Shown: positions 47,705 through 61,000 of the stretch, piece by piece
Numbering within the stretch: the first letter of the stretch is position 1
How the letters are laid out: each line of letters starts with the position of its first letter
NCBI GenBank assembly: GCA_029961685.1
Contig: JARWKL010000010.1
Coordinates: forward strand, 30,530,111 to 30,594,110
Direction: 5' to 3'
Source of the DNA: Aristolochia californica
Lineage: Eukaryota; Streptophyta; Magnoliopsida; Piperales; Aristolochiaceae
Length of the DNA stretch: 64,000 nt
The notes under the pieces: generated by a model
Databases searched by the model: none
What the model was told of the DNA's origin: nothing
The model's input: the letters and a program-made list of their open reading frames with translations, nothing else
Made by a program: the position numbers and the translations under genes

Positions 47705-49773
47705 AGAATAAAGTGGAGAAATTGCAAAAATCTGAACTATTCAAATATAGGTTTCATAGATGCAGACACTTTGTGGTTAGTATTTCTTGAAAGATGTTTT
47801 CCAACTAAGTTTACTTAGCTTTCTTTGTTGCTTTTTAAGATTTAAGCTCAAAGAAGTAAATCCAAGTATGCTATTAGTTTCTTCGTGCTCTTGAAAATGC
47901 AAGGAATAAATGTGTTATTATCATTAAATAATGAAAACAATGGCAGTATAAGGCAACATGACAGAAAGGGTGGTCACGTGATGGGATTTTCAACAGGATT
48001 TGGAATAGATGTGATAAGAATATGAAAGAATGATGGTTTGATCTTTCTATTTATGCATTAATAGTTCTAATTTTTATATGCTCATATAGTGTTGAATATT
48101 TGTTGTTTGTAATAGTTTCACTTACAAATTAGACTCATCAGTTTTTTTTAAAAAGTATGATTGTTTAGAAGTTTCTTTTTTTATGTTGAACTGGACTTGC
48201 TTTTTTCTTTGTTTGTTTCTATTATAAGATTTTTTTTTTCTTTTTTTGTTTCACTAGGTGCAGCATTAAGATCCTCGTGCACTTTTAACCATGTGTGTTA
48301 TAGCGTTCGGGAAGTGGAGTTCCATCCTATGGTGCTTCTGATATCTAATTTTTTAAGCTTTGATAGGAAATAATTCTATTCTCTCACATATTTGGATTAA
48401 GTGTATCTATTTTCTATCTGGGATTTTGTTTAATGATTGGAGTTTGCTAATGATTTTTTTTCTTTTGATTTGATTTTTAAGCTTCTTTTTTTGTTGGTTT
48501 GATAGATCTTCTCAACAAGGATATAGCAGAGCTACACATGAACTTTTTTTTTTAGGTTTTTAATTACTGCTCTCTCATCTCAAATTTGGATAGAGCTTCT
48601 TTACAAGGACTTTCAGATTTGACTTAAATTCAGCTTGATAACCAATACAAGAGTTGTGTTTTAATTTTCTCTTTGAAGTTCTCTCTTTTTTTTCATTTTA
48701 ATTCAGATGAAAGAGTTCATTGCTTTTGTCGTACCTCTTTGTCAAAAAAGGACCTTTCTTTAGACATTTCAACCTCTTCTTTAGTAATTTTTTTTTTCCT
48801 TACATATTTGTTCTTCCAAGCTATCTATAGCTATCTATAATGTGTTTTCTGTACTAACTTCAAGTACGTTTAGGTAACCATTGAAACAACCAAGCCGATA
48901 GGAAGATTGTCTTGATGGGTCAAGATTGTTTAAAGGAATGGTCATTACTTTCCCTAAAAAACAACAGAAATTAGTGTGAACAAATTAATAAGCCCTAAAC
49001 CCTAAACCTTAAACCTTAAACCCTAAGCCCTAAAACACTTAAAATCATTGTTCTCTGATGATACTTATGTTGAACTGTATCAATCAATTTCAGACTAAAA
49101 ACTAATTACACAAACTGTGATGATACTTAAATGTATATTTATATTGTCACCTCTAAAATCCAAGACATATCAGCCCTTCTGAACCAGTAAAAGAATTTAA
49201 CCGTTAGAATGAGGGAAATATCCAACAGGGGCATGATGTGAAAGCTCTTCCGAAGGACCTTCCTAGCACCATTGAATTATCTAATCCACCATATCATTTT
49301 CCACAAAAAACGTTACCTCTGAAGAACTATATTGACATTGAAAAAATTAATCCTTCCCTTCATTGTTATTCAAGTAGTATACAAATTGATATGAAAAGGC
49401 GATGTACCCTTGTAATTCAAAAATATGAGAACCATTTTCTGGCAAAATCGACATTCTTTCTGTATGTTATGAGAGTAGGATCTCTAATCTGACTCTCAAA
49501 GGAAACCATGAACCTTCCTCCTTTACATTACAACAACGGCTGCCATAGTAAGCGAATTTACAAATTTCAGCTGTTGAAATTTCCCAGAGCAGCATTCTCA
49601 TGCAGAGCTTCGAAAAAATCTGAGTTAATGGATTTCTGAAACTGTCCGTATCCAAGATCGTGTAAATAAAACAGCGGCAGGGAGACGACTTCCATCAGGT
49701 TGTATGTTTGGTGCTGATTTAATACACTCCAGTTGAACAAAATTGTTATGATGACCATAATGTCAAGACTCTA
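47705..49773. other. Intergenic region and VHA-a 3' flank
   Basis: AT-rich with T tracts (48220-48250, 48545-48560); no gene seen. Telomere-like repeats at 48991-49035 (separate entry). The last few hundred bases before 49774 should include the VHA-a 3'UTR. Confidence 0.5.
48991..49035 (+). repeat. Short interstitial telomere-like repeat patch
   Basis: About six units of CCCTAAA and near variants (CCTTAAA, CCCTAAG) in tandem, the plant telomere motif. Confidence 0.8.
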
Positions 49774-51992
49774 TCAATCATCCTCATCTGTGAGCAAAGA
49801 AAAGGAGAAGGGTATGAATTTGTAGCCGTCTCCATGGTAGAACTTGTTTTGGAACTCAACCCAGTGGAGACGCAAGGCATGAAGAAGGGCACTGAGGGAT
49901 TCCATCATCAACAATACGAAAGCAGTGGCAAAGGCAAAAACTGTGAGCCCCACTATCCGAATTACAATGTTATTGTACCTGTTGGTCATGATCAAATAAT
50001 TGTCAACCACCAACTTGAGGCAGGGAGTAGTCAAGAGTTCATATCAGGTTATGCTTTAGGATCTTCTTCGTGTACAAAGGCCTAACTGTTAAAACATTGG
50101 CCCACGTAAATATGAACCAATGAACATATCAGAAAGACAAAATGATCATTTTTGTTTTTGAACCCACAGCACTTGCTAAAAAAAGCAGCAGAGACAATCT
50201 AAAATTTTGAAGAAGCAGTATCTAAAGAATCAATCCTATTTTTTGTAACTACCAACAGAATCAACCCAAATGGAAGGAAAGCTACACAATCAGAAGAAGC
50301 AGAAAGGAGGTTTAGAAGACCAGTCCAGGCTCAATTCTGGTTGCAGTAAGATAAGGACGACCACATGCAGCAGTTTTGGGAAAAAATTATCTACCAAAAG
50401 CTAAAGAACATTACCCACCCCCAAGCAAGGAGTAGTAGCTTCTCATAGAAAACGGTTGACAACTCTGAGTGAGCCAAGCTGCACAGTTAAGAAAAAGATA
50501 GTGAAAAACAAGCTTTAAAAGAAAAAAGATTCAAATAATATCCAAATTAGTTTGGAAGAGTAAGACATGCCTCAAAGCCCATAGTCGCAGATATGATGCA
50601 GTATTTGAGACAGCACCCAAGACAAATTCAATAGAATGTATCATTTGATGGACAAACACTTCACCGAAATTGAACTCCTCATGCTTTTGCCGTGCAGAGT
50701 CAGGCTCAATATCAAGATCTCCCTCAGAGGTTCCAAGTATACCATAAGTACGACCTTGAAATCTCTAGTACCACAGATGGAAATTAATAGAATTCAGATA
50801 TGCTAATTTTGAAAAAGAATAGCATGGGGGCATCCAGAGCTCTTAAGTAATTCACTTTTAAAGTAAGTTAGCAAGATATGAAAAGTTTGAGGAATATCCA
50901 AATTCTAATCTACCTCAGAGTGAAGTTTCCTCAAAATGAAAGGCTTCGGGAAAAGCATCCAAGGAACTGCAACAATAGCCAAAAGTAACAATATAATCTG
51001 CAAAAGAGGAGATGGTGTAAAATCAACCAAACAAAATCCTACAGAGAATATACAAAAAAGAGTAATAAATATTAAATAAAGTTAGAAACTTAACCTGGAA
51101 AGGTCTTTGTCCCCAGAATAACTGATTCTCACCAAGATCATCAGTGGGACTCAAGAACATATAAATCATGACATGGTATAGATCAGCTTGGGACCCAGTG
51201 CACCACTTGATGACAATTAGAAGTGCAAGATAACCAAAAAGACTATTAAGAAAGATCATCTGCGGCACAAACTGGTACCTGAAAAACAAAGAACATGTAA
51301 TTTGATATTATTTACCCATTCTGATTTAGAAGAATACTGCCTATAAGAGAAGAATTACAGAAAACAACTGAAAGCCACCTTATGTCCAAACTGCTCCCGA
51401 AAATTTTTGCATTGAAATAGCTCAACATAATTCCTAAGTTCATCTGAGCTACACCAAACAAAATGGACATCTTCATTTTGAGGGAATTCAGGAATGGCAA
51501 TTCAGAGCGGCTTCCACGCCAGCTTGGATCCACTCCAAATGGGTATGGTTCCTGGACTTTGACTAGACCAACCGTGTGAGCATCACTGAGCAAAGAACAT
51601 TTAATAAGCTCATGTTTAGAACATATGTACCAGTATCAATTACTGACAATGTACTACACTTGGAGGAAACAAATCAAGACATCATCAATAGATAAACAGC
51701 AGACAAGCCAGTTCTGTTAAGACTCTTTTTTTTCTTTAATGAAAAGCATTGTGCTAGAATTTGCATCACGGTTAGTTTCCCTTTGCTGGTTCTCTTTCAC
51801 AACTAATGATGCTACGAAATTTCAAAGAACATTCAATCTTGAAAACAATGGGACCTAAATCATAAGAACAATAATTTGCTTCATGAAAATCTTACTTAAA
51901 TAGTTCCTAACTGAAGGAAATCATCTTGAGATCTCATGTTTTCACTTATTGGAGAGAATGTCTTCAAGCGTATGAGAGTACATGCGTATATG

Positions 51993-52031
<39 letters not shown>

Positions 52032-55000
52032 CAAAACACCATCACCAGACAAACCACAATTCTACTATTCCACTAAACAGAATTAGTTTCCTTTGCTGGT
52101 TCTCCTTTCCAACAAATGATGTTAAGAAATTTTCAATAGAAAATTTTATCTTGGAAAAATTGAGGCTCCTATCATTGGTACAATAATTTGTTCCATGAAA
52201 TCTTAGACTAAAAGTTTCAAATCATAGAGCAACCCATCGAGCTCATGTTCCCCACATACTCGAAGAATGTCTAAATTCTTTCTTGAAAACATTGAGACCC
52301 CAGTACAATAGTTTGTTTCGTGTAATGTCAAACTTACAGGAAACATATCTAGCTCATGTTCTCCACTTATTCAAGAATGTCTCCATACCAGTGTGTGTGT
52401 GTGCGCGAACACGTAAGAGAGAGAGAGAGAGAAGCACATAATTATACTTTATTCAGAAGAGTGACTTTCCAATATTGAAATAGAATCATGGAATCATCAT
52501 ATCTATTCTCTTACTAACAGTTGTAAAATGAATCATGAAGATGGATACTTGCAGCTGTCCGCAAGCACATATTTAATGACCTTCACACAGAACAGTATTG
52601 ATCGATCAAGTCAATAAAACAACAAGCAGTACATCTTTAAACAACAAAATATTAATAGAAGGTCAAAAAGGTTAGTTTATAGCATGCATGGATAGTTGAA
52701 AGTTCAAATATTTTTCCCATGATTCTTTGAACCTAAAGTAGTATCATATAAAGTTTCCTACAGAAGTTTGTGTTAAAGTAACATTAAATAAAATAAATTC
52801 TACCATAATTGCAAGTATCAGGCCAAATTGAAATTCTGAGTTCAGTACAACAAGGCTCTGCATTTATGCTTCACGTATTTCTAAAACAACGGACCAAAGT
52901 ATCCAACTAAAAACAGTAACCTTTTTTTCTTTCATAATGAAATTCTCATCATTCTAAAAAAATTTACCTGCAAGTAGGATCTCGACATCTATAAGCAGAA
53001 GGACCAAATATATGAAATGGGACAGAAAAGAACTCGTTGTAAATCAAGCCACAATAGATTGAAAATATGGCCATCAAAAGGATTACATAGCGTCCACCAA
53101 AGGCCATCTCCATAAAACTTCCAAGTTTCTGAAAGGAAAGTGCACACAATATTGACACATTAAACCATCTTCACTGAGATTTTTGAATGAACTTAAAACT
53201 TTGAGCGTATGTCACTATAAACAATAGTAACTGGAAGCACATATTTTTGTGGGAATATGATCTGAGAAGAGTACAGGAAGCAAATGAAAACTGCCTTATG
53301 CCATCTAGGGAAACTTAAAGAATGTCCAAAAAACATTTAGAAACCCCTGCAACAACCTGTAGGAAGCTTTACCATAAACTCTTTAAAAATATCAATGCAA
53401 ATTTTATAGTGATGTGACAGTGAAAATGCATCTTGAGGAATGTTTAGGAACTTTTCTTATTAACGAAGATAACCTTCTCATAAACCTGGCAATGTGGCTG
53501 TATGTAGAGCCATTTTGTCTCGCGAAAGTCAACTTCTTTGGCTTTCATGATTTGGTAATTGCTAAAATCTTATTTAGACCAAATGGCGATTCAAATTTCC
53601 AAAAATATTCCTCTTCAGAAGTAATTATTAGTTATTCCTCCAGTTTGTAAGGCACCAAGCATGTACATATCAAAGTCCATAGTAGCTGCATCTAGTAAAA
53701 AGCTAAAAAAACCACCGTCGGAGAGAGGGATCACCTAAATGTCCTATCAAAATGAAAAATTGTTGGAAAATATGATGTAATTAGAGTCTAATTAGTCTAT
53801 TTTTTCTGTCTCTTCTTCACTCTTACTAAGGTGAAGGGTATAATTGTAATATTGGTATTTTTATCATTTTTAAATAGAGTTTAAAGGGGAGTGTTTGGAC
53901 TAAGCCCATTACCTTATTCTTCCTCCTCTTTTTTCCAAATTCATCACTCTTCCTCTTCTCCTCCTAAAACCTATTCTCCACAACTTTTTTTTTTCTCACC
54001 CTGTAATCCTCTTCTACTGTGATTATACATCATGAAATCCTAAGTTTCAACATTGTATCAGAGCAGGTAAATATATGAGATGAAAAAGGAGAAGAAGATG
54101 GAGAAGAAGGGGAGGAAGAAGAAGAAAAAAAAAAAAAAGAGTTTCTCATTTTTCCTTTAGTCTTCTTTCCTGATTCATGTTTTTCCTTAGATTTTTAACC
54201 CTCTTACAGTATGTTTCATATAGCAAATTATATACCGTTGGAAATATATTTAAGTCTAGTTTCCAACTCAAAAAGAATTGTTGAAATCAGATTTTTCTAG
54301 AAAGAGAAATCGACATCTGAAGCAACAAAGGTCAAGCAGCTGAAAGCTTCAACTTTTGAGCCATTTTATGCCATTAATAACGAGACTTTATATAGAGAAT
54401 TATATATCAAAAGAAATATCTGAAAGTCTATTTTCTTACCCATTCAAACAATTCTCAATTTGATTTTTTTAGATGGAAATACCAATCTTGAAAGAGTCAA
54501 TGGTCATGCTGGCCAAAACAGAGTACTCAGTTCGGCCAGATTACAGAGTCCGAAATCTATCAGATTATTTATCTCAAAAGAAGTATATTTTATGAAGAGA
54601 AATTATATTTGGATGAAAGGTATTTAAGTCTAGTTTTAGAAGGAGAAAATTTAATGCCAATCTGATCTATATTTAAGGAGATATTCGCATTAGAAGAATC
54701 AAAGGTCATGATCTGTTGCATGCGAGGATCCGAATTTTTTGCTTCACTTTTGAGTTGTTGTTATTGATCAACAATATCAGGAAAGTATCTCATGATCTAC
54801 CCTTTCATAAAATTTCCTTGATTTATTTGTCAAAGAGTAGAAGTGTTCCTATTTTGAATTATGGCAATTTCCCCAAAAAAAAATAGTTAATGGAAATTAC
54901 AGAAGTATCTATGTATGGAGATTTTGATATAGGATCAGATCCAAAACGTGTGTTTCTTCTTTGGTTATGAGAAATCCTTGTAGCATATTAACAGCATGTT

Positions 55001-58000
55001 GGAGTAGCACTCAAGGTACTTATCCCCTTATGAAATGACCAGCCTCGCTCAGCCTATCATTCGTGAAATCTTTTCAAGCTATAACTGGTCTAGCCTCAAG
55101 CTTTGCCTCGATTTTTTTATCTTGTCTTTCAGAATCGGTTTCATTCTGTAATTACATCTCTAAATGTGGACTATATTCAGAAACAAAACACTTATGTCAT
55201 TGGCTGTTGATTAGTTGGTCTAATATGGTTAGCTCTTGGTTTGGTGTTTGCATTAATCACTGATGCAGTAAGGCTAGAAGCAACATCCATTACTGTTTTA
55301 TTCACTCTTCTCTGTTTTTTAGAAGACCTTGTAGCTCTCGGAACTAGCAGCATACAGTTTTTTTTTTTTTTTTTTTTTTTTTGAGAAGATTAACACTTGG
55401 TTCAACTTATTGGCAGTTTATTACTTGGTTCCAGCTTATTATTTGGTACACATCTTCCTTATTCAAGGATGAACTTGTTATAGATTATCTCATGTGTCCT
55501 TATTAATCTGAAGGACTTTTACTATTTACCGGTTATTCGCTGCTATATAACAACATATTTGGTATATGTTATTTGGGCATTGGCTCATTACAGCAACAAC
55601 TATAATGTCTTTTTGATTGAGATTATTATTGAAGAAGAACTCCTCGATTGCTTGCCTTGGGTTCATTATTTACTGACTATTGTCGGCATTGATTCATATG
55701 ATGAAGAATTTGAATTACTTCAAAAACTAAAGCACATGATGGCCCTAACTTCTTCATCTTATTTTTTTATTGATCCCCCATTACCCTTTTATTATTTGGC
55801 AGCCTTCCTTCTACCATCCTTTATTTGACTCTCACTTACCCCTTTGGCCAACCCTTTTGGAGAGTTGCTTTAGTTGGTGCCTTTTATATATATATGGGTG
55901 TTTTAAGTCCATTGAGACTTTTTTTTTGTTGAGCTATATTAAAAAGCTCAAAAGAGCAAGATTACAAAAGGGGGGCAACCGTCCCAAACAATGAAAGATT
56001 GTTGGGAGGTTCCAAATTTAGATAGTCCATTGAGACTTTTTATTGGTACCCTTGGGTTTTTTTATCCCCATCTTGTGTATGACAAGCATTACCCACTTGT
56101 ATTAGTTCGAAATCATTTGAAGTTGGTTTCAGCTTATGTTTTATCACCCATTTCTACCCTTTGAGAGCTTGTGCCCGGTTTCGTACTCATCCTTGGGACA
56201 CCGTGATGGATGAGATTCATCACTGCCATTACCTCCCAGCTTGGAGTGTTGGAAGATATGATGTATTTAGAGTGTCATTGATGTAATTAGTTTATGTTTT
56301 TTGTCTCTTCTTCAGTCTTACTAGGGTAAAGGGTATAATTATAATATTGATATTTTTATCATTTATAAATAGAGCTTAAGGAGGAGGGTTTGGACTAAAC
56401 CCATTACCCTATTCTGCCTCCTCTTTTCTCCAAATTTGTCACTCTTCCTCTTCTCCTCCTAAAACCTTCTCTACACAACTCTTCTTCTTCTCACCCTTTA
56501 ATCCTCTTCTGCTATGATTATACATTATGGAATCCTAGGTTTCAACAAAAACAATTAGATAATTCAAATCATCAATATCTATTCCAACTTTGAGCTCTTT
56601 TTCAAATTGAAACAGTGGAACTTGATTAAACCATACCTGCGATCCCAGTTTTTTCTCACGCCCAATCAATAAAAATGCCCCCAGTAACAAACATATCCCA
56701 TGGCCCCAATCCCCAAACATCACAGCAAAAAGAAAAGGAAATGTGATAATGGAGTAAACAGCTGGATTTGCTTCTTGATACCTAGCCACACTGCATCACA
56801 AACTTGTACTATAAGAATTGTGCACCATATAGATCCAAATAGAATATAGCAAATCAGGCTTATTCAGAAGTTTTTTTCAACAATAAAGTGATCACAAGAA
56901 TTATTGAATATTCAGAGAAAAAAAGAACAGTTATTCTGCAGCTTCAACTAAATTTCACTATAATAGCTCATGACAAGCTATCAGGACAGAAGGCTGCATC
57001 TGCCATTAAAGAAAAATGCCTACACCTTTATCGTAGCAAAATTTCATCGCTTGAAGCATTGTATACATGATCCTGAAAAACATGCACTGAAGTAAAGATT
57101 TGGGCTTTGGCCAAAGATAGTTGCTACAGGAAAATTTCTCACGAGTCATGAGAAATTATAGAAACACAAGCTTAGTGTTTTTTTAATGGCAAAAACTTTA
57201 GTAAGAAACAAACAGAAGTTTGCAAGGCTGAAGCCAAATTTAATAATCAACTAAGAAATTTACAACAAGACTAGGCTGAGAATTCCCTATCTTCACAAAA
57301 TAATCTGCCATGGAATTTGCCGATTGTAGGACATGAGACCAAATTACCTCAAGAGATAGATGCAAACTCAACATGTAGAAACAGCTGGTCAAAGCTACAA
57401 GGAATACCTGCCACCCCTCACCCAGGAAAAAAACTTTGGAATCCCTCTCAAAAATCACCGGAAGAGAAACATCTCTTCTATAAGATAAGGCCATTAAGAA
57501 GGCCATGCAATTCGGCCATAGTGGAATAAGCATCTCACGAAAGGCCCAGTTAGTAGAATCAGATTGTATTCATTTTATTATATAATGATATCAATATCCA
57601 ATTGACTTGGTACTCTTTTCTTTAAACAAATTTTGTTTGACATTGTTCTTTAAAAAATATTTCTAACATTTAATGGGCAGAAACTAAACAAATGCTGATA
57701 TCTAGCTCTACATATGGAACCTGAGGAAGAATAGTTTCTGAGAATCAAAGCAGAAGCTAAAAAGAGAATCATTAGACACAAAAGTATGTCCCTTCTTGAA
57801 AGATTAAAAAAATCATATGTAGCACAGAAACAAAGCACAAAGCCGTCAGCCCTTATATAATGTACAAGCCCAGAGACAAACCCATATGCATCAACGATCT
57901 CCTGATATGCATTTGTCAACCGATTAGTTCTGAAATAAGTTGGAGGAGACTCAAAAGCATCCATTACATGAAATATTGTTCCAACTTGTGAATTGCTATC

Positions 58001-61000
58001 AAATGTCGCACGTTGTAGTGCTTCCTGAATCTGTTACACCAACAAATAGTGTTAGTTACTTGACCTATTAAAGATAGTTATTCTCTATGGAAACATGAGG
58101 ATAAATATACAATGCAGAAACTACAATTGTCCACGTTGGTACCTGAGGCTTGGCAGAAAAAGGGCACCAGCCTTCCCCAACTAGACATTTTTTTGTGACA
58201 TCAAAATTGAGCATATTTAATTTATCATAGACAGCTTTCTCTCTTCTTACCTGTAATAAGAACATAACAATTTAATACAATCCCTTCTTGTCAAGGAAAA
58301 AACAAAATACAGCAATCTACCATTCCTCCATTGATTAAATGTGACCAGATCTTTCTCATACAGTTGACATACCATAAGAGTCCACTGTTGCAAATGAAAA
58401 CCAATGGACGAAAGTGCCTGATTTCTGTGACGAAGCCCAGCATCCAAAGTGGCATCCAATTCAGAAAGACGAGATACGACCTGTGCCCAAATTAACTCAA
58501 ACCTATAACTAAAATGGAAGAGAAGTTTGCAATATCAAAGTAAATTAAAAACATGTTGCCGATACATCTCAGAATTCTGACAAGTTTTCTAATTTTTCCA
58601 TAATCACCTGAAATTGAAGACTGGAGCTATATATTGTTTTGACTGCCCCATACTACTAAATAACTTCTTTTTTTATTTTTGAAAAATGATGATTTCATTA
58701 AAGGCCAAAGGCAAGCCACATAAGAGGGGGAGATCATGACAATGAGAGATTGCTGATTTGCACCCTTTTCAGCAAGTTTGTCTGTGAAACCATTTGCACA
58801 TCGTTGAACATGAGACCATTTATAGACATCATCGGAAGCTAATTTATAATCTCAAAGAAACTCCGAAGCTGACGTCATGGGGGCTTGTAAGACTTGGAGA
58901 ATCTCCTTCAATTTCCAATGGCTCAGTAAAGTACAGGTGGTAGATTCGTAGCCTATGAAGAACACCAATGATCTCTACTGAATTGGAGTCAAGAGTTCCC
59001 CAATGGACCAGAGAAGGATAAACGTACACAACCACTTGATCTTCCAAAAACACCTCCAAATCCTGCAGGATGAGGATTACCCTCCAAACATCCACCAAAG
59101 TTAGGCTTTATATTACCTGAGGGTGGAGACCATTAGGAGGTGTTTGAACAGTTCAATCCAGACATACTGGACAAAAGCCGCCAGTCATTTCTTAGGAGAT
59201 CACCAGAGACACCTTCAAAGGTAGGTTTTGTGCACGCTCAAGCAATGATTTGTTGAGCAGCATCTTCAATCAGCTGCTGAGTAGAAGAAGTCTTGCTGTT
59301 AAAGTGTCTTTTGTTCCATTGTTCCAGATAGACAATGGAATGAAAGCCAGACATGCTTTCTAGAGCAATTTGCCTAGGCGAGGCAGGCTCAAGGTCAAAA
59401 GTTGTTGGATCTGCGCATCAGAGAAGTTGGGAGCACACACTGAAAGTTGAAAAAACTCATGGAGTGAGTCTCCATAGGCTTCGGGCTGCATTGCAATGTA
59501 TCAGCAGATGATCCACCATCCTCCATGGAGTTGCAGAGGGCATATAAGGTAGAACCCAATGCAATCCCCCTTTTCTGAGATCATCAAACATGAGAATTTT
59601 GCTTCTCATGGCACTCCAGGCAAAGAATTTCACCTTGGGGGTACCTCAAACAACCAAGCCAAAGCTGCAGGATGGCGCAGAGTTGGCTCATGAATTGGAA
59701 CACACCCACTTCTGACCACATACTTCCCTGACGGGGTGGGGATCCAGATAAGAGAGTCACTGACTGCAGGCCTGAAAATGTGGCAACTGAGGTTGGAGAA
59801 AGGAGTACAAAGCTCATCGGTCTCATGCAGGTTCCATCTGAATTGCAAGTTCCAAGCAGTTACAGTTCCAGAATTTGAAATCTGCCCGTCAACCGCATCA
59901 GCAACGAGTTGGTTTGGATTGCTTGAAATGGTGAAGAGCCTTGGGACTCCCTCACACAGGGTTTGTTGTCAAGCCAGAGGTCAGTCCAGAGCTCCGTTGA
60001 ATTCCAAGCACTAGCAGAGAAGCAGGGGTGTTGAGCTGAACAGTAAAGTAAGGAGAGGTGATAGGCAGGAAACCCCAAAAGGGAAGACTTTATTACAGTG
60101 AGTCTTCCCCGCTTTGGATAAAGTTTTCCCCTTCCAGGCAGACAATCTTGTTTCCATCTTCTCCATCACTTATAAAATAACAATTTGAGCACTTTTGAGT
60201 GTGGAGGTTTGACGCAGGATGAGCAGTGTGTGTGACGCTGCAGTGAGGGAGAGTGGAGAAAGTAGAGGGAGAAGAGGAGGAAGGAGGAAGAGAGAGAGAA
60301 GAAGAAGAAAAGGGAATTAGAGGGCCGAGAGCTGGGAGGGAGAAGAAGAATAGAACAGTGAGAAAAAATTTCAACTTTCATTCATTCAATCTGATTTCCA
60401 AACATCAAGGGTTTAAATAGGGATCCAAAACCCTAGGACGTTTCAAAATGACCAAAATACCCCTGACAACAAAACGCCCCTGGACAAATAAAACAATTAC
60501 TTCTAAAAACAATAAAAATTATAAATAAATAAAATAACAATTAATTTGTCCTAAATGCCTCACTCCCCAACCACAGCGTGATGGGTCTTGTCATAGTCCG
60601 ATGTCTTCGAGTATAGACTCGTGTAATTGGTGGCACATGAGGGGTGTCCTCACCAAGGTTCTTGACTTTACTTCGTTTTTTTTTTTGGCTATTTAGAATA
60701 GTCTCACATAGATATAGGATTAAAAAATCCTATGTTTATTATTTGTGAAGAAGCCTTCAAACTTTCACTATTCACTACAGGATGAACTTCGACTTAGAGT
60801 AGGTACTTATATGCAGGCCTCCACCCAAGAAAAAAACGCCCGCAGATGCAAGGAGTATTAGAATAGTCTTATGTAAATCCAGGATCAAAAAAATATTGTG
60901 CTTATTACTTGGGAAGAGACGTTCTAACTTTAACTAGTTATTTTAGAATGGAATTGGACCTAACTTTAACATAGATGAATACATTTAAACAAGATGTCGA

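Larger units (their letters stand above)
53761..56547 (+). mobile_element. Non-autonomous LTR retrotransposon in a VHA-a intron
   Basis: The LTRs at 53761-54052 and 56247-56547 begin TGTTGGAA and end TTTCAACA. A primer-binding-like site, TTGTATCAGAGCAGG, follows the first LTR at 54053. Flanking 5-mers AAAAT and AAAAC nearly match as a target duplication. The interior (about 2.2 kb) has no gag or pol motif that I can recognise. It contains a poly-T run (about 55360-55382) and AT-rich text. It lies in the intron between VHA-a exons 56790-56637 and 53128-52968, in the opposite orientation to the gene. Confidence 0.85.
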
